Shown piece after piece: positions 18,250-29,900 of a stretch of DNA of 64,000 nt (its first letter is position 1; each line of letters begins with the position of its first letter). The translations under genes were made by a program, and so were the position numbers. The notes beneath the pieces were generated by a model. The model was not told the DNA's origin and made no database searches. It worked only from the letters and a program-made list of their open reading frames with translations. This DNA comes from Amoeboaphelidium occidentale (taxonomy: Eukaryota > Aphelidiomycota > Aphelidea): contig JALGPX010000003.1 of the NCBI GenBank assembly GCA_023515795.1, positions 111,686 to 175,685 of the forward strand, given 5' to 3'.

Positions 18250-19440
18250 TTACTTTCTTATATATTTTGACAACTTGGTTGCGTTTTCAGAGCTTCCTGT
18301 AACCTCTGAAATGCTTCTTTTGGTTGGAGCGCTGCTTTCAGGTGCTGCTTTCGGTTTTGGGATAGCTCTAGATCCGTCTGCGACATTCAAATCGTTTCTT
18401 AAGTCAGGCAACGTCCGAAGTAATCTCTTGTCAGCTTTCTTTGGAGGCTCGGTGAAGTACGTATGCTTTAAAGCTTGTGCAACTGTAATTCTTGACGCAG
18501 GTCTATATGCCAACATACTTTCCAACAAATTCAAGCAATTAGGAGTTTGTGAAGCAAATTTTACATCCGTCTTGCATTCAGGCTGTATTCGTAGCTGAAA
18601 CTCAGAGTACAAAGGCAAATTTCGCATCTCAGGCCAAACTTCTAGCGTAGGCTCGCCCATTAAATCAACTATTAAGTTAAACTGTTGTAGCTCCGTTGAA
18701 CCAGGAAACAAAGGAGAATTGCACAGAAACTCGCCAAATATACAGCCAACAGACCATACATCGATAGCTGTCGTGTAATTAACTTCTCCATAAAGCAATT
18801 CCGGAGACCTATACCACAATGTTACAACTTTTGGAGTCATTGATTGTGGAGGATTTCCAAACTTTCTCGCAAGACCGAAATCAGCTATTTTCAGAGTGCC
18901 ATCTGAGCTTAGGAGCAAATTAGAAAGTTTTAAATCTCTGTGTATCACATAATGATCATGTAGGAATTCTAAACCACGTAGTAGTTGGTGCATGAGGCAT
19001 TTAATCTCAGCTGGGCCGAAAGGCTGGGTCATAGAATCCAATAGGGCTGCCATATCATGAACACAATATTCCATAACAGTAAATATTGAGCCCAAGTGCG
19101 AGCCAACGACTATATCAAGGACACTAACGACGTTCGGATGATTTAAAGACATCAGCAGTTGAATTTCCCTGAAATGGGCCAACGGAAGGCCGTCAGGTGG
19201 AATGTGCTCCGCTTTCTGTTCCTTTGCGTCGCCTTTTGCTGGGCTGCTGGGCTCTGGTTCCATTCTAATTTTCTTCAATGCAACAATCTGTCCAGTTGCT
19301 TTGTCTTTGGCCTTATAAACAACACCATACGTTCCTTCTCCTATGCGACTGATCTTTTCATAATTCTCAACTGAATTGCATCGTCCAAGGAATCCAGGCT
19401 CAACCAGAAGCCGTTTGTTATTAAAGGAGTTCAGGATCAT
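18250..19440 (-). CDS. Cyclin-dependent kinase, CDK10 (CDK11-related) type
   Basis: This 396-aa kinase has all core motifs: glycine loop [34 protein letters not shown], a [15 protein letters not shown] activation segment and [11 protein letters not shown]. The lead-in [18 protein letters not shown] is typical of CDK10, which shares ancestry with the PITSLRE kinase CDK11. Here the PITSLRE-type helix reads GLPLAHFRE. About 20 extra residues precede that helix, and a basic C-terminal tail of ~60 residues follows the kinase core. CDK10 partners with cyclin M in animals and controls transcription and cell-cycle events. No inactivating change is visible. Confidence 0.85.
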   Translation of the reverse strand: MILNSFNNKRLLVEPGFLGRCNSVENYEKISRIGEGTYGVVYKAKDKATGQIVALKKIRMEPEPSSPAKGDAKEQKAEHIPPDGLPLAHFREIQLLMSLNHPNVVSVLDIVVGSHLGSIFTVMEYCVHDMAALLDSMTQPFGPAEIKCLMHQLLRGLEFLHDHYVIHRDLKLSNLLLSSDGTLKIADFGLARKFGNPPQSMTPKVVTLWYRSPELLYGEVNYTTAIDVWSVGCIFGEFLCNSPLFPGSTELQQFNLIVDLMGEPTLEVWPEMRNLPLYSEFQLRIQPECKTDVKFASQTPNCLNLLESMLAYRPASRITVAQALKHTYFTEPPKKADKRLLRTLPDLRNDLNVADGSRAIPKPKAAPESSAPTKRSISEVTGSSENATKLSKYIRK

Positions 19441-19458
19441 TTCCGTTTCAATTTGAAG

Positions 19459-20594
19459 ATGAAGCGATTCTTCACAACTTGGAACCCTGCGCCTTCAAAG
19501 ATTACGAATGGGTTCGAAGGCGCTGTTGGAAGGACGCCGTTGATAAGAATTAAAACGCTCTCGGAAAAGTTTAAGTGCGAAATACTTGGAAAGGCAGAGT
19601 TCTTGAATCCTGGCGGAAGTGTGAAAGATCGAGCTGCGTACTTCATGATTAGAGAAGCTGAAAAGTCAGGAAAATTACGACCAGGCGGGACTGTAGTTGA
19701 AGGCACTGCCGGAAATACGGGAATTGGAATCGGTAGACTTTTTAATGCTTCCGTAATGATTTTTTAGCGCATATTTGCAGGGCAAGAGGTTACAAATGTG
19801 TGATATTCATGCCTAATACGCAATCTAAAGAAAAGATTGATTTATTGAAGATGTTGGGTGCCGAGGTTCATGCTGTACCTGCGGTTCCGTACGAAGATCC
19901 AAAGAATTATAATCATCAAGCGAAACACTTTGCTGAAAGTCTTGGTAATGCTGTCTGGACAAATCAATTCGATAACATTGACAATCGCAATGGTCATTTT
20001 AAATCAACCGGTCCGGAACTATGGTACCAAACTGAGGGCAAAGTTGATGCATTTACTTGTGCAACAGGTATGATTTGCGTTGTTTGAACCACATTTGCTG
20101 ATGTTTTAGGGACTGGGGGAACTTTAGCTGGTGTCACTGCATACCTTAAAAGTAAGAAATCTGATGTGAAGTGTTATTTGGCAGATCCTCCAGGATCGTG
20201 CCTATACAAATACATAACCTCTGGCGGAAAATCATTAGAAAGGATTGGTTCTTCTATTACTGAAGGAATTGGACAGGGAAGAGTAACTAACAATTTGGCG
20301 GGTGATATTGCTCTCTTGGATGGCGCGTTGTATATACCCGATGAAGAAACTACTGAAATGGTTTACAGATTGTTGGACGAAGAGGGTTTGTTTATCGGAG
20401 CATCAAGTGCTTTGAATGTTGTCGCAGCGTGCAAAGTTGCTCAATTATTAGGTCCAGGAAAAGTCATAACTACCGTAATTTGTGATGGTGCATACAGATA
20501 TCAAAGTCGATTGTTCAGCAAGTCATGGCTTGAATCCAAAAAGCTGTTCAATGCGATTCCTGAACATTTACGTAAATATGCGTCGTTGCAATAG
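19459..20594 (+). CDS. Cysteine synthase-like PLP enzyme, Ygr012w/Mcy1 type
   Basis: Exons 19459-19732, 19768-20067 and 20110-20594 join across introns of 35 and 42 nt to give 352 aa. The protein is a complete fold-type II PLP enzyme: PLP lysine in [11 protein letters not shown] (Lys ~56), the cofactor loop GTAGNTGIG, the phosphate loop [11 protein letters not shown], and GASSALNV near the C-terminus. The motif [15 protein letters not shown] and the overall order match fungal Ygr012w/Mcy1, a mitochondrial O-acetylserine sulfhydrylase homologue. The short N-terminus could be a mitochondrial targeting peptide. It starts 18 bp from the divergent CDK10-like gene. The window holds a second, degenerate PLP paralogue at 35.5 kb. 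Confidence 0.92.
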
Positions 20595-20596
20595 TT

Positions 20597-20613
20597 AATA
20601 TATATATATATAT
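20597..20613. repeat. Short (TA)n run between convergent genes
   Basis: An alternating TA tract lies between the stop codon of the cysteine synthase-like gene and the end of the Zip3-like gene. It may be part of both 3' ends. Confidence 0.7.
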
Positions 20614-20639
20614 TTCCCGGATAACTTTTATTTTCTTTG

Positions 20640-21452
20640 CTAGAATCGATTTGTGTATGCAGATGGTGGTCTGTGCGTTTGAGATGTACCAGGGCGTTGG
20701 AATGGCTTTCGAGATGTAATGGGAGTTTGAAATCTTCCTGCATTGGATGGAGGTCTTGAACTGAATCTCTGATGTGACATCACGGCTGTTCCAGGCCTTG
20801 AAACCGGCGGTAGTTCTCGAAATGGTTTTCGCGTTGTTTCAACATTTGCATTGTGTCCACTAATCGGAGTGTTCAGCCTAAAGAACGGATTATGAACGTT
20901 GACTTTAGGCACATCAACTTCAATATTTGCATAATTACTTCTGTTGTTGCCTGTTTTTGTTGGGGTAATTGAGTCTCTGCGTTCTAACTGACGAATCCTT
21001 TCATGTGCCCTTTCTAGTTCGCCTTGCATTTGAGCCATGAGACTGCATTTATCTTTTAAACCAGCAATAATCCCTTTCTGCTCTAACACCTTTTCACGAA
21101 GTCTTGATGCCAAATGTTCGTATCCTTGCACTTGTATCTTCAGGTGTGTTACGACACTATCAAGCGTTTCAACTGCAGGCTTAAGTAGCTCTTTAACAAC
21201 AACCGGAGCATTATCGTATCCACTGAACGGCTGATACTGTTGGTTTTCACCGCATTCAGTGCATTTGATCGTTCCTTGTTTCAACGCACCACCAGTTTCA
21301 GCGCATTTATCGCAGAATATGTGACCACATGCCAACACTAAGAAGACGGTATCGCCGACTTTTGCAGAGTCAAAATCAACCAAGCAGCTAAAATATCAAT
21401 TGGCTTAAACGGAAGCGTACTTTCTGCAGTGAAACCACAACGTGTCGTCCAT
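20640..21452 (-). CDS. Zip3/RNF212/HEI10-family RING protein (meiotic crossover factor)
   Basis: Exons 21421-21452 and 20640-21387 join across a 33-nt intron to give 259 aa. The first exon supplies the first zinc ligand pair (WFHCRNC), and the second gives LACGHIFCDKC and CTECG, completing a C3HC4 RING at residues 1-~60. A coiled coil follows (~85-140), then a Ser/Arg-rich tail. This RING-coil-tail order, starting right at the N-terminus, is that of Zip3/RNF212/HEI10 SUMO or ubiquitin ligases that select meiotic crossover sites. Without the upstream exon the RING would lack two ligands. A tail motif RPGTS/RPPS recurs and may be phosphorylated, which is inference. Confidence 0.8.
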
Positions 21453-21645
21453 GTTTGGGGGAAAAGGAAGTTGAAACAATACACAACACGAAATCTCTAC
21501 GTTTGCTGAATAAATCTTTGTAGCTTTCCGTTTAATCCACAGCCAATTGACGCTTAAATCTATGGCTTTGGTAGGAGTTAACAGGCCGTCATTGAATATT
21601 TGATTCTGAAGCGCGATCGCTTGACTATTCAACTTCTCTTAAGAA

Positions 21646-24600
21646 ATGTCACTGTGGGACAACATTTCAAAGTTACAGAACGTCGGAATATCTCTAATTG
21701 AGCAAACTGGTAATTGCCCCTTTAGATATTCTTTACTTAAACTCAAGAGCAATACGCTAAGGAGATTACGAATGGACAGAATCCTGGTGCGAACGGCAAC
21801 CAGAATGCCCGAAGCACTCCTGATCAGACTCCGGGGAGTATCAGAAGCCCTGTCAATGTTGGGCAAAGCCAGAACCAGCTGAATGGAATCGATGCGGAGG
21901 AAGTACAAAGTCTGAGATCTAATCTGCAGCAGAAGGAAAAAGAGTTACTGCAATTAAAGAATGAATACTCAAAGTTAAAATTGGATTATAAAAGGCAGCA
22001 AAGAGAGCTTTCTTCTGTTTCAGCACAGGCTGCGCCTTCTCCCGTAGCATCAGTAGATTCAGCAGCAGTTGAGAAGTTGCGCACTGAGAACGCAGAACTT
22101 TCAAATACCCTGGAGAATCTAAAGCAAAAGGCTAAGATCAAAATATCAGAGCTGCAGACATCTCTATCTGCACTGAGTACAGAAAATACTTCTTTGAAAG
22201 GGCGTGTTACGGAGTTGGAACAAACAGTCTCTTCAAAGCCGCAACCGGTGGAGAACGATGATGCTGAAATGGTACAACTTTTGCAGGAAGAAAAACGGGG
22301 CCTTGTCAGTAGACTACGTGAACTGGAACAGTCGGATTCTGCTAATAAGAAGAAAATGGAAAAACTTGTGGAAGAAAAGAAAGACTTGTTGGAAAAGCTA
22401 CAGTCGACAATGAATGATCAAGATATTCTTGAAAAAGTTCAGGCTGAGAACGAGAGATTAAGATCTGATTTGGCTGCTGCGAATAGTTCATCGGAAGAGA
22501 ATAACGAAATGGCTCAAATGTTAAAACGGGAGAACATTGCATTAAAGGACCACCTGAAGAACTCAGAGAAGAATGACTTAATTGAGACGCTGAAGCAAGA
22601 GAATTCTTCATTGAAGGAGAAATTCAAAGCTTTGGAATCTAGTAATAATAGCGCAAATGAGAGTATTTCACAAGACATGCAAAATTTAGAAGCGAGGTGC
22701 GTAAAGCTCTCAGAAGAAAACTCTACATTGAAAGCTCAAATTGAGTCTTTTAATAACGAAATGCAGTCTTTTGGCCCTGTTCAAGAAGAGAATGCCAAGT
22801 TAAAAAAAGAATTGGCTGATTTAAAGAATCAATTTGAGTCCTCAAGAACAGGAAATGACGAGTCTGCGTCGCTTTTGTCCAGCCTTCAAGAAGAAAATCG
22901 TCAATTAAACCAGGAGATCTTGAGATTAACGAATAATGAAAAGAATCTTGTTCAGCAGATTCAAAGTATGAAAGAAGAAGTAGCAAGATTGGAATCTAGA
23001 ATTACGACTAGCGAGAATAACGAGGAAATTAATCTAAAATCTCAGAAATTAGAGTCAGAGCTTGAATCTACTAGAATGGAACTTTCTCAGTTACAAAACG
23101 AACTAAGAGACGAAAGGGAAGTGTTGAAGTCCTTAAGAGAAAAGGAAGATGAGTTGCGTGAAGAAAATCAACGCTTAAGAGAGTCGAATGAAACCCAACT
23201 TGCCTCTTTAAAAACTGAGTGGAAGACATCTGAAGAAAAGAACAAAGAACTAGACATTTTATTGAAACAAAAGATTGAGCAATGCGAGATGCTTTCTCAA
23301 GAAACGATTTCTCTTCAAGAAGAGTTGCAATCTGCTTATTCTCAGTTGCAGGAAAAGGCATCATTACAAGTTGATAACAATGTGATACGGGAAAAGGACC
23401 AAAGGATTGAGGCATTGGAAAAACAGATTGGAGACTTGTTCAAACAGACGTCCTTGCTTCGCAGTAGAGAACAGGAACTTCAAAAGGTTTCATCCTTGTT
23501 AGCTCAAGAAAAAGAATCATCTTCTTCATTGTCGACTAAGTATAAAGTTTTGGAGGGCAAATTCATGGAGAAAGAGCAGGAACTGCAGAAAGAGAAGACT
23601 TCTTTAGCGTCACTTAAGAAATTGCAAGAAGACTCCGAGAAGAAAAATGAAGAAACCAAGAAGCTCATCCAAGCCCTTCAAAATGATTCCGAGTATTTGA
23701 AACAAAGCATGGTATCTATCGCTGAAAAGGACGCCGAAATCTCAAGAATATCGGAGGAACTTTTGTCACTTAAGAATATCTTATCAAAGAAAGAAAACGA
23801 AGAGAACAAATTTAAGAACGCAGAAGAGCAAAATGAGCGCCTCCAGACTCAATTGAAATCATTACTTGAAAAAGAAGAGTCTCTGTTGCAGAAGATTGAC
23901 TCGTTGAAGGAGGAAATCGAAAAGAAGGATGCTATTGAAGGTCAAATGAAGTTGGAACTTGATGCTTTAAGAGACGAGCAATCTCAGAATTCCGTCATTG
24001 TCCTGAAGGAAAACGAGAGCTTGAAAGAAGAGTTGAATCAGCTGAAAGGACAATTGCGCAACATTCAGAATCAAGTCAACATAACACAGGAGGAAAAAGA
24101 AGCTGCCATTAAGTCTAAGATTGATTTAGAACAAGACTTGCTCACAGTAAAAGAAAAACTTGAAGCGCTTCATCAAGATAAAAAGAAAGAAGCAGAAGAA
24201 AAGGTTTTCAAGTTGCAGGAATTGCTTAATCAGAAAGTTTCCGAGATTTCAGCCTTGCAGGCTCGTCTAGAAGAGACTGGGAAGAGCTCTCAAGGAAGCG
24301 CAAGCACCGACAACAGAATTTCTCAACAGGAAATAGAAAAATGGCAGACTGAGTGGAAAGAGAAGCTTCGGAACTTGGAGTCCGAAAACTCAAGATTAAG
24401 AGACAGAGTTAGAAGAGAACAAGAAGCTAAGGAATTGGACTCTCAGGGCATGCAATCTCGGGTCGGAAGCAAAAGCGGATGGATGGATCAAGTTGTAATG
24501 CTGCCTTGGCTTGAAACGAAAGATGAAGATGATATTGAAGCAGGCGGGGCATCTGAGAACTCTGTGTCCTTATTTAACAGGGGCGCTGGAACCACAGCAG

Positions 24601-24850
24601 GTAAAGCTTTCATAACTTTAGATCTTAATTGTCAAGGCCGTTTAAACTCTTCAGTAGCCACATATCAAGTGAGACAAATCGTTCGAAACACATTGCGGAA
24701 AATCGATAGACAAACGTAAGATTATCATCAACAAGTTTAACTTTTAGTGTAATCATCGGAAACTATTTGCGAGAGAAACCAGTCTCGAGGTTTGTGATGG
24801 TTTCCTACCTAGTAGGAATGCATGCTATTATTCTACTGCTCATATTTTAA
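21646..24850 (+). CDS. Golgin-84-like coiled-coil Golgi tether with C-terminal anchor
   Basis: Three exons, 21646-21709, 21748-24715 and 24748-24850, join across introns of 38 and 32 nt to give 1044 aa. The N-terminus (MSLWDNISKLQNVG) is short and amphipathic. Almost all of ~75-830 is heptad-rich coiled coil. The last exon adds the sequence KPVSRFVMVSYLVGMHAIILLLIF-like anchor, i.e. a single C-terminal membrane helix preceded by basic residues, as in golgin-84 (GOLGA5), where ARVFVxxYxxLLHLW occupies this place. Golgin-84 tethers COPI vesicles within the Golgi. If the 32-nt intron is kept, a stop follows at once (24717-24719), giving a soluble form without the anchor. It is longer than human golgin-84 (~730 aa). 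Confidence 0.8.
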
Positions 24851-25050
24851 GCCTGCAGACATTGTGATAATTTTGAAATGCATAAATACGATTTCTATGG
24901 ATTGTTGAGTGTCGTTTGCGCCAATTCTTTTCTCGTTTGCAACAGAATCAGCTTGGAATCCACGAGATCTGTGACACTCGTCAACAGAAGCTTTAAGTCA
25001 CTCAAAAGACCACTTTCTTGTATAATATATACTATCAGCTTAATTTAATA

Positions 25051-27742
25051 ATGTCTAATGCGGATATGCTGAATGGGGCCGAGCCTAAAGTTGAATCTGG
25101 CAACGCTGAAGATTGTTCCAATAACACCATGAACATTGAACCTTCACCAGGCTCAGAAACCACTTACATTAGTCAGTCGGAGAACAAGATTTCCAGTAAC
25201 ATTATTGCGGGAGTGGATTCGATAGAGATCGTGGACAGGAATGGGAAGGAAGATCATGTTCCGGAGAGTGCGAGAGTAACGTCACCAAAAGCTGATAAAA
25301 GCTCTGGAACGAATGGGGATTCAAAGCAGGCAGTTGAGCTGGACTCTTCGATGGTGTTACTACAAGCAATGAACTCCTTTGAACTCATATACGATAACAT
25401 CTTGACAAAAGGACCAGAAGGATTCTCACCGTACGATCACATGCCTTGCGAATGCGAGTATAACCATGGTAAGGCATGAAAGCGTAGCTGTCTGACTTTA
25501 TAGGCGATGACGATCCGGATGATGCTTGTGGCAGCTCCTGCATAAACCGACAAATTTACTATGAATGCTTGGATTCCCAATGTCGAGTTGGGGAAGAGCA
25601 TTGCAAGAACAGAAGATTTCAAAAGAAGGAATATGCTCCGATAGAAATGTTCATTACAAAAGGCAAAGGCTACGGTGTAAGGGCTGCCGATACAATTCAA
25701 GCGTAAGTAACTTTTTCATTTCAACTGATTTTGCTAGAGGACGTTTCATATTAGAATATCTTGGAGAAGTCATGAGCACTACGACTTTTTCAAAGAGAGT
25801 AAAGCAGTATGAGAAGGAAAACTATGAACATTATTACTGTATGGCTTTGGATGCACGGTCAATGATAGATGCGACAAAGAAGGGCGGGATAGCCAGATTT
25901 TTGAATCATTCCTGCAATCCCAACTGTGAAATGGAGAAATGGACTGTCGGTAAGAGGTATCGAATGGGTATTTTCGCCAAAAGAACAATCCAGAAAGGAG
26001 AAGAACTGACTTTTGATTATAAATTTGTACGTTACAACGCAGAGCCACAGAAATGTCTTTGTCTTGAACCAAATTGCAAAGGAACCATTGGCATCACAAA
26101 GAATATAGCCGCTGCTCCTGGCGAAGAAGACGATTTTGATGATCTTGATGAAGACTTGGAGGATGTCTCTTCTGATGCAACAAAAAAGAAGAGAGGCCCT
26201 AAAGCACTTGAGAACCCAGAAGATGTTAAAGCATTGGTGAAGAAGATGCTTCGAACTGAAGAGAAAAAAGGGCAGATTAATCGCATTATTGATATTTTGT
26301 TAATTACGGAATCTGTTCCATGTTTGCGAAGGTTTGTTCAGCTTCATGGTATTTCCATCCTGAAAGCCTGGCTTAGTACTTTCCCTTCTGACTACAATAT
26401 AATACGGAGAGTAGTCCAGATTTTACTTAAGCTGCCTATTAACACGAAGAATACAGTTGACGATAACAAGATTGAGCCGATTGTTCGCAGTTTTGAGGGC
26501 AATCAAGACCTTTTGATATCGACATTATCGAAGAAACTCTTAGAAAACTGGAACAAGCTCAATCTTGTATATCGTATTCCTAAAGCTCCTAAGAAACCTC
26601 AAACATCTAAAAATGTTGGATCCACTGAAGGCTCTTCTTCAGCTGCAAATGGTGACAATGTATTGCGATCCAATTCTGATAAGAGAAACACTCTTAACAA
26701 TATTCCTTACAAAAAACCGTTCAAAGATTATGGGGATAGATCTTATGCTGGCTCAAGAAGAGAATCTGTTACTTCTGGAAATTCCATCTCAGACTTAAAC
26801 AAGGATAAGAAGTCTGAATTCTATAAAAGTCGCGAAGCAAAAGAAGCGTTATTGACCGACCTTCCAAACGATTGGGATTATGCTTTTAATGGACAAGGTG
26901 AAGCATATTTCTTTAACAGGCATTCTAAAGGCTCTCAGTGGGACTTTCCTTTCTCCGATCTTCCTCAAGAAAAGCGAGACCTATTATTCAAAAAGCTTGA
27001 CGCACTTTATGAGAAGTCATCGCTTAACGGGGTTCTCAAGAGAAAATCTAATGAGGATGACAGAGATATAAAGAGAAACAAGATTGAAGTAGTCGGTTCA
27101 AAAGATTCTTCCGCTGCTTCACTTGTCGTCGAAGATCAAGAACCAAAGAAACCATCAGCGTTGGTTGAAAAATATACTGAAGATGATATCCAAAAGGTCA
27201 TCGAAAAAGCCAAAAGGCAAAAAGAGCTTGAGGAAGAAAGGCTTCGAATTCAACAAAAGGTTCTTGAGGAAGAAAAGGAGCAGCGTAGACTGAAGAAACT
27301 GAAAAGGTTGGAAGAAGAAAAGGCTAAAAAGGCAGCTAAACGAGCGGAACGTGAATTGAAAAAGAAGGAGGCCCTAGAAAGTAGCTCGTCTTCAAGCTTA
27401 AGTGCTGCCAAAGAAGCTGATCCTGTCGCTTCAGCTCCTGAGAAAAGTACGTCGATAGAAACATCGCCAGGAAAACAACGAAGCACTGATCAAAAATCAG
27501 AATTTAGAGAACAAGTTTCCAATCTGGTCATCAAATACTTTTCGCGTTTCAAGAACAAGTTATCTCCTGATGATTTCAAGAAGCATGCCAGAAAAATAAC
27601 ACATTTGATTATGGAAAAAGAGTCTAAAGAGAGCGCAGGAAACAGTGCCGTGGATGAAGAAGTAATCAAACGGAAGATAAAGAAATTTGTCGTGAGCTAT
27701 GGTGACAAGTTGATAAGTAGACCAGCCGATAAGATTGATTAG
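25051..27742 (+). CDS. SET2: Set2 histone H3 lysine-36 methyltransferase
   Basis: Exons 25051-25468, 25504-25702 and 25738-27742 join across two 35-nt introns to give 873 aa. Domains in order: an acidic N-terminus, AWS (CECEYNH ... CHC-rich to ~185), SET (GKGYGVRA ... ILEYLGEV ... RFLNHSCNPNCE ... GEELTFDYKF), post-SET (CLCLEPNCKG, ~313), a WW domain (WDYAF...YFFN...SQWDFP, ~580), a Lys/Glu coiled coil and a C-terminal SRI domain (~793-860) that binds phosphorylated Pol II tail. Set2 methylates H3K36 during elongation. The domain set is complete, and all SET catalytic motifs, including NHSCxPN, are present. Confidence 0.96.
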
Positions 27743-27789
27743 ATTCTTGATTTTGAAACGTAAATGGTATAAAAGTATCTTCATTTTTT

Positions 27790-29100
27790 TTATTGACACC
27801 TCTTTTCAATACAAGATGCACCCTCTTCCTCGTACTCTTGTTTACTAATCCACAGCTGCTGGAAAGTACCCAATGATGCAAGAATTGAACCACCAATCCA
27901 TCCAGCATACTTTCTTTCAGTTGATATTGCTGATGCATGAGTTTTTACTTTCATCTAAAATATCAGATAGAACAAGTGAAACTATATATACCGGCACATT
28001 CCTGGTGAATTCAGGGTGAAATCTTTCCAGAAAGTTAGAAAATAAACTTGTTCCACCAGTAATCACAACATTGTTCAACAAATGAGGTCTTACTTCCGCG
28101 TCACATTCATTGTATGCTTTCTGGATAAGTGGAATCAACCCCATGATGTTTTCATTATTATTCTCCTAAAATTAGTCGATAAGCTACTTCTATAATTTAC
28201 CTGTAATAAGTCTGGCTTGAAGATTATTTCTGGAATCTTGTATCGATGCAATCCAAAATTTCCATTGTACCCACTTGGGAATTCAAAAGACTTCTGAGGC
28301 CTCAGGGACAGAAGCTCTTCATTGAATTTCGTATCAGAAAATTCACAGACAACTTCCTTAAATTCTTCGGCTAATCGAAGCTTTTGGCAGTACTCAAAAG
28401 ACTTTGTTATATCCTGCATCTTCTTTAGAGTAAACTCGGCTGGTTTCTCAGCTTCAACCCGTTTCTTTTTGGCAATAGCATAAGTTGGCACTGCAGGAAT
28501 CTTTAATTCTTTCTCGAGTATATTAAGTGTATGTTCTGTAATAGCGTTCCCTGCAAAAGGTTGATGAACAACGCCCTTCATCAGAGCGTTGCCGTCATAA
28601 ACGGGAGTTACGGATGTTATTCCAGCCCCAATATCAATCACCAAAGCCGTCGATTTCCCTGAAGTAAAAGCAGACAGAACTCCCTGCCGACCAAAGTACA
28701 TTCCCGGAACTTTGAATTTTTCAAAATATAATTCTGCAAGCTTTTCTCTTTGTTCCGGAGTATTGAAAGATGGTTCTGCGAGCATCAGCGGAAACTCTTC
28801 AATGTTAATCCTCATGCCGTTTTTAAAAGTATTCTCCACTAAACATTCGTACAAGTCAAAGTCAGAGATGAGACCGTTCTCCAGAGGATGCTTCATTTCA
28901 ACGTTCGGTCTCGGTAGCCATGCATTCTCGCCAAAGTGTTTTCCTTGTAATTTATCTTCTGTTTCCATACCGTTCAAGGCTACAGCGATATTCGTAGGTA
29001 TTACACAGCGGGGAGTGTCTTGGCCGGAGTAGCCGCATTTTACGGAGGACGTCCCGACTTCCAAAACGATTGCGCTGATTTCTTCGTCGCCAACTGCCAT
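27790..29100 (-). CDS. ARP4: Actin-related protein Arp4 (BAF53/ACTL6 type)
   Basis: Exons 28201-29100, 27992-28165 and 27790-27954 join across introns of 35 and 37 nt to give 412 aa. The actin fold is clear: [34 protein letters not shown]-type phosphate 2, [36 protein letters not shown], and the ending [17 protein letters not shown], which is diagnostic of Arp4/BAF53. The insertion after [13 protein letters not shown] also matches. Arp4 is a nuclear subunit of INO80, SWR1, NuA4 and SWI/SNF-type complexes. It neighbours Set2, and an Ssr4-like SWI/SNF subunit lies elsewhere in the window. The start codon is 20 bp from that of the divergent STK19 gene. Confidence 0.94.
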
Positions 29101-29120
29101 TGATCACTCGCTTTGAAGAA

Positions 29121-29891
29121 ATGATTCCGGCGACTCTTCCGGACCCTTTGCGTAACTCCAGATGCAAGTACAATGTGAATAGGATTTACCCAGAAATGCT
29201 GTTTGATGATCCCATTGAGTGTGTTCAGTTTCTTACGGATAATCTGCTGGACCCAACGGAACGAAGCTTTGGAACGCTTTCATGGGATTTGAACGAAATG
29301 CCAAGGGCTTGCTTTCTACACCAGATAATCCTACTCAGTAAGAATGGAACAGAAATGAGTAGAAAAGTGGTTGAGTGCGTTGAGCAGTCGAGACTTAAAT
29401 GGGTTGTATCACCAACAGGACCTCTAAAAGGGTGCAAAGTTTTACTGCTGTATGAAGAATGGGAGCGATTTGTGAATTTCGCTGAGGCAAAGGACTCGTC
29501 TGGTTGGGTTTCTCGATTTGGAAAGTTCTTAAGCGTTCGTGCTCCATCTGAAACCGCGATATCAAAAGGAGACCTTCTGAAACATGATATCACAGAAGAG
29601 GGAATTACGTGTTTGGTAAATACAGGCCTACTACTTCTAGATCATGAGGATTCTTTTCAGTTATCGTTTCCTTTTTGTGGAAGGTTTATCAATGAGGCGT
29701 CAAAAGGACGCAGTGATGTTCTAAGTTTCATCAAGCGAAGGCCACGTAAAGAATGTCCTAGTCATATGCTTCTAGAGAGAGTACTTCGAAATAGCATTTT
29801 AACTTCGCGTTTCATACTGTGGGATCTTCTTGGAAAAGGGTTACTAAGAAGTTCGTCTGTGCTAGGCAATTCGATAATCAAAATGCCGTAG
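29121..29891 (+). CDS. STK19: STK19-like winged-helix DNA-binding protein
   Basis: This 256-aa intronless protein matches STK19 over its length. It has an N-terminal helix with LHQIILLSKNG, a mid-region with KVLLLYEEWERFV, then DITEEGITCLVNTGLLL, FPFCGRFINEASKGRSDVL and the terminal HDLIG-like region ILWDLLGKGLLRSSSVLG. STK19 was first named a kinase, but it has winged-helix folds rather than a kinase domain, and later work ties it to DNA binding and transcription-coupled repair. No kinase motifs occur here. The first ATG is at 29121; the upstream TTG is ignored. Its stop is 9 bp from the IFT122 stop on the other strand. Confidence 0.87.
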   Translation: MIPATLPDPLRNSRCKYNVNRIYPEMLFDDPIECVQFLTDNLLDPTERSFGTLSWDLNEMPRACFLHQIILLSKNGTEMSRKVVECVEQSRLKWVVSPTGPLKGCKVLLLYEEWERFVNFAEAKDSSGWVSRFGKFLSVRAPSETAISKGDLLKHDITEEGITCLVNTGLLLLDHEDSFQLSFPFCGRFINEASKGRSDVLSFIKRRPRKECPSHMLLERVLRNSILTSRFILWDLLGKGLLRSSSVLGNSIIKMP

Positions 29892-29900
29892 TTTATTGAG

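Noticed and set aside
19437-19706. Antisense ORF over the cysteine synthase gene
   Set aside because: The plus strand has three exons with full PLP motifs; the minus frame shows no family features.
29100-29120. Alternative STK19 start at a TTG
   Set aside because: The frame is open from a TTG, but the first ATG is at 29121 and conserved sequence begins after it.
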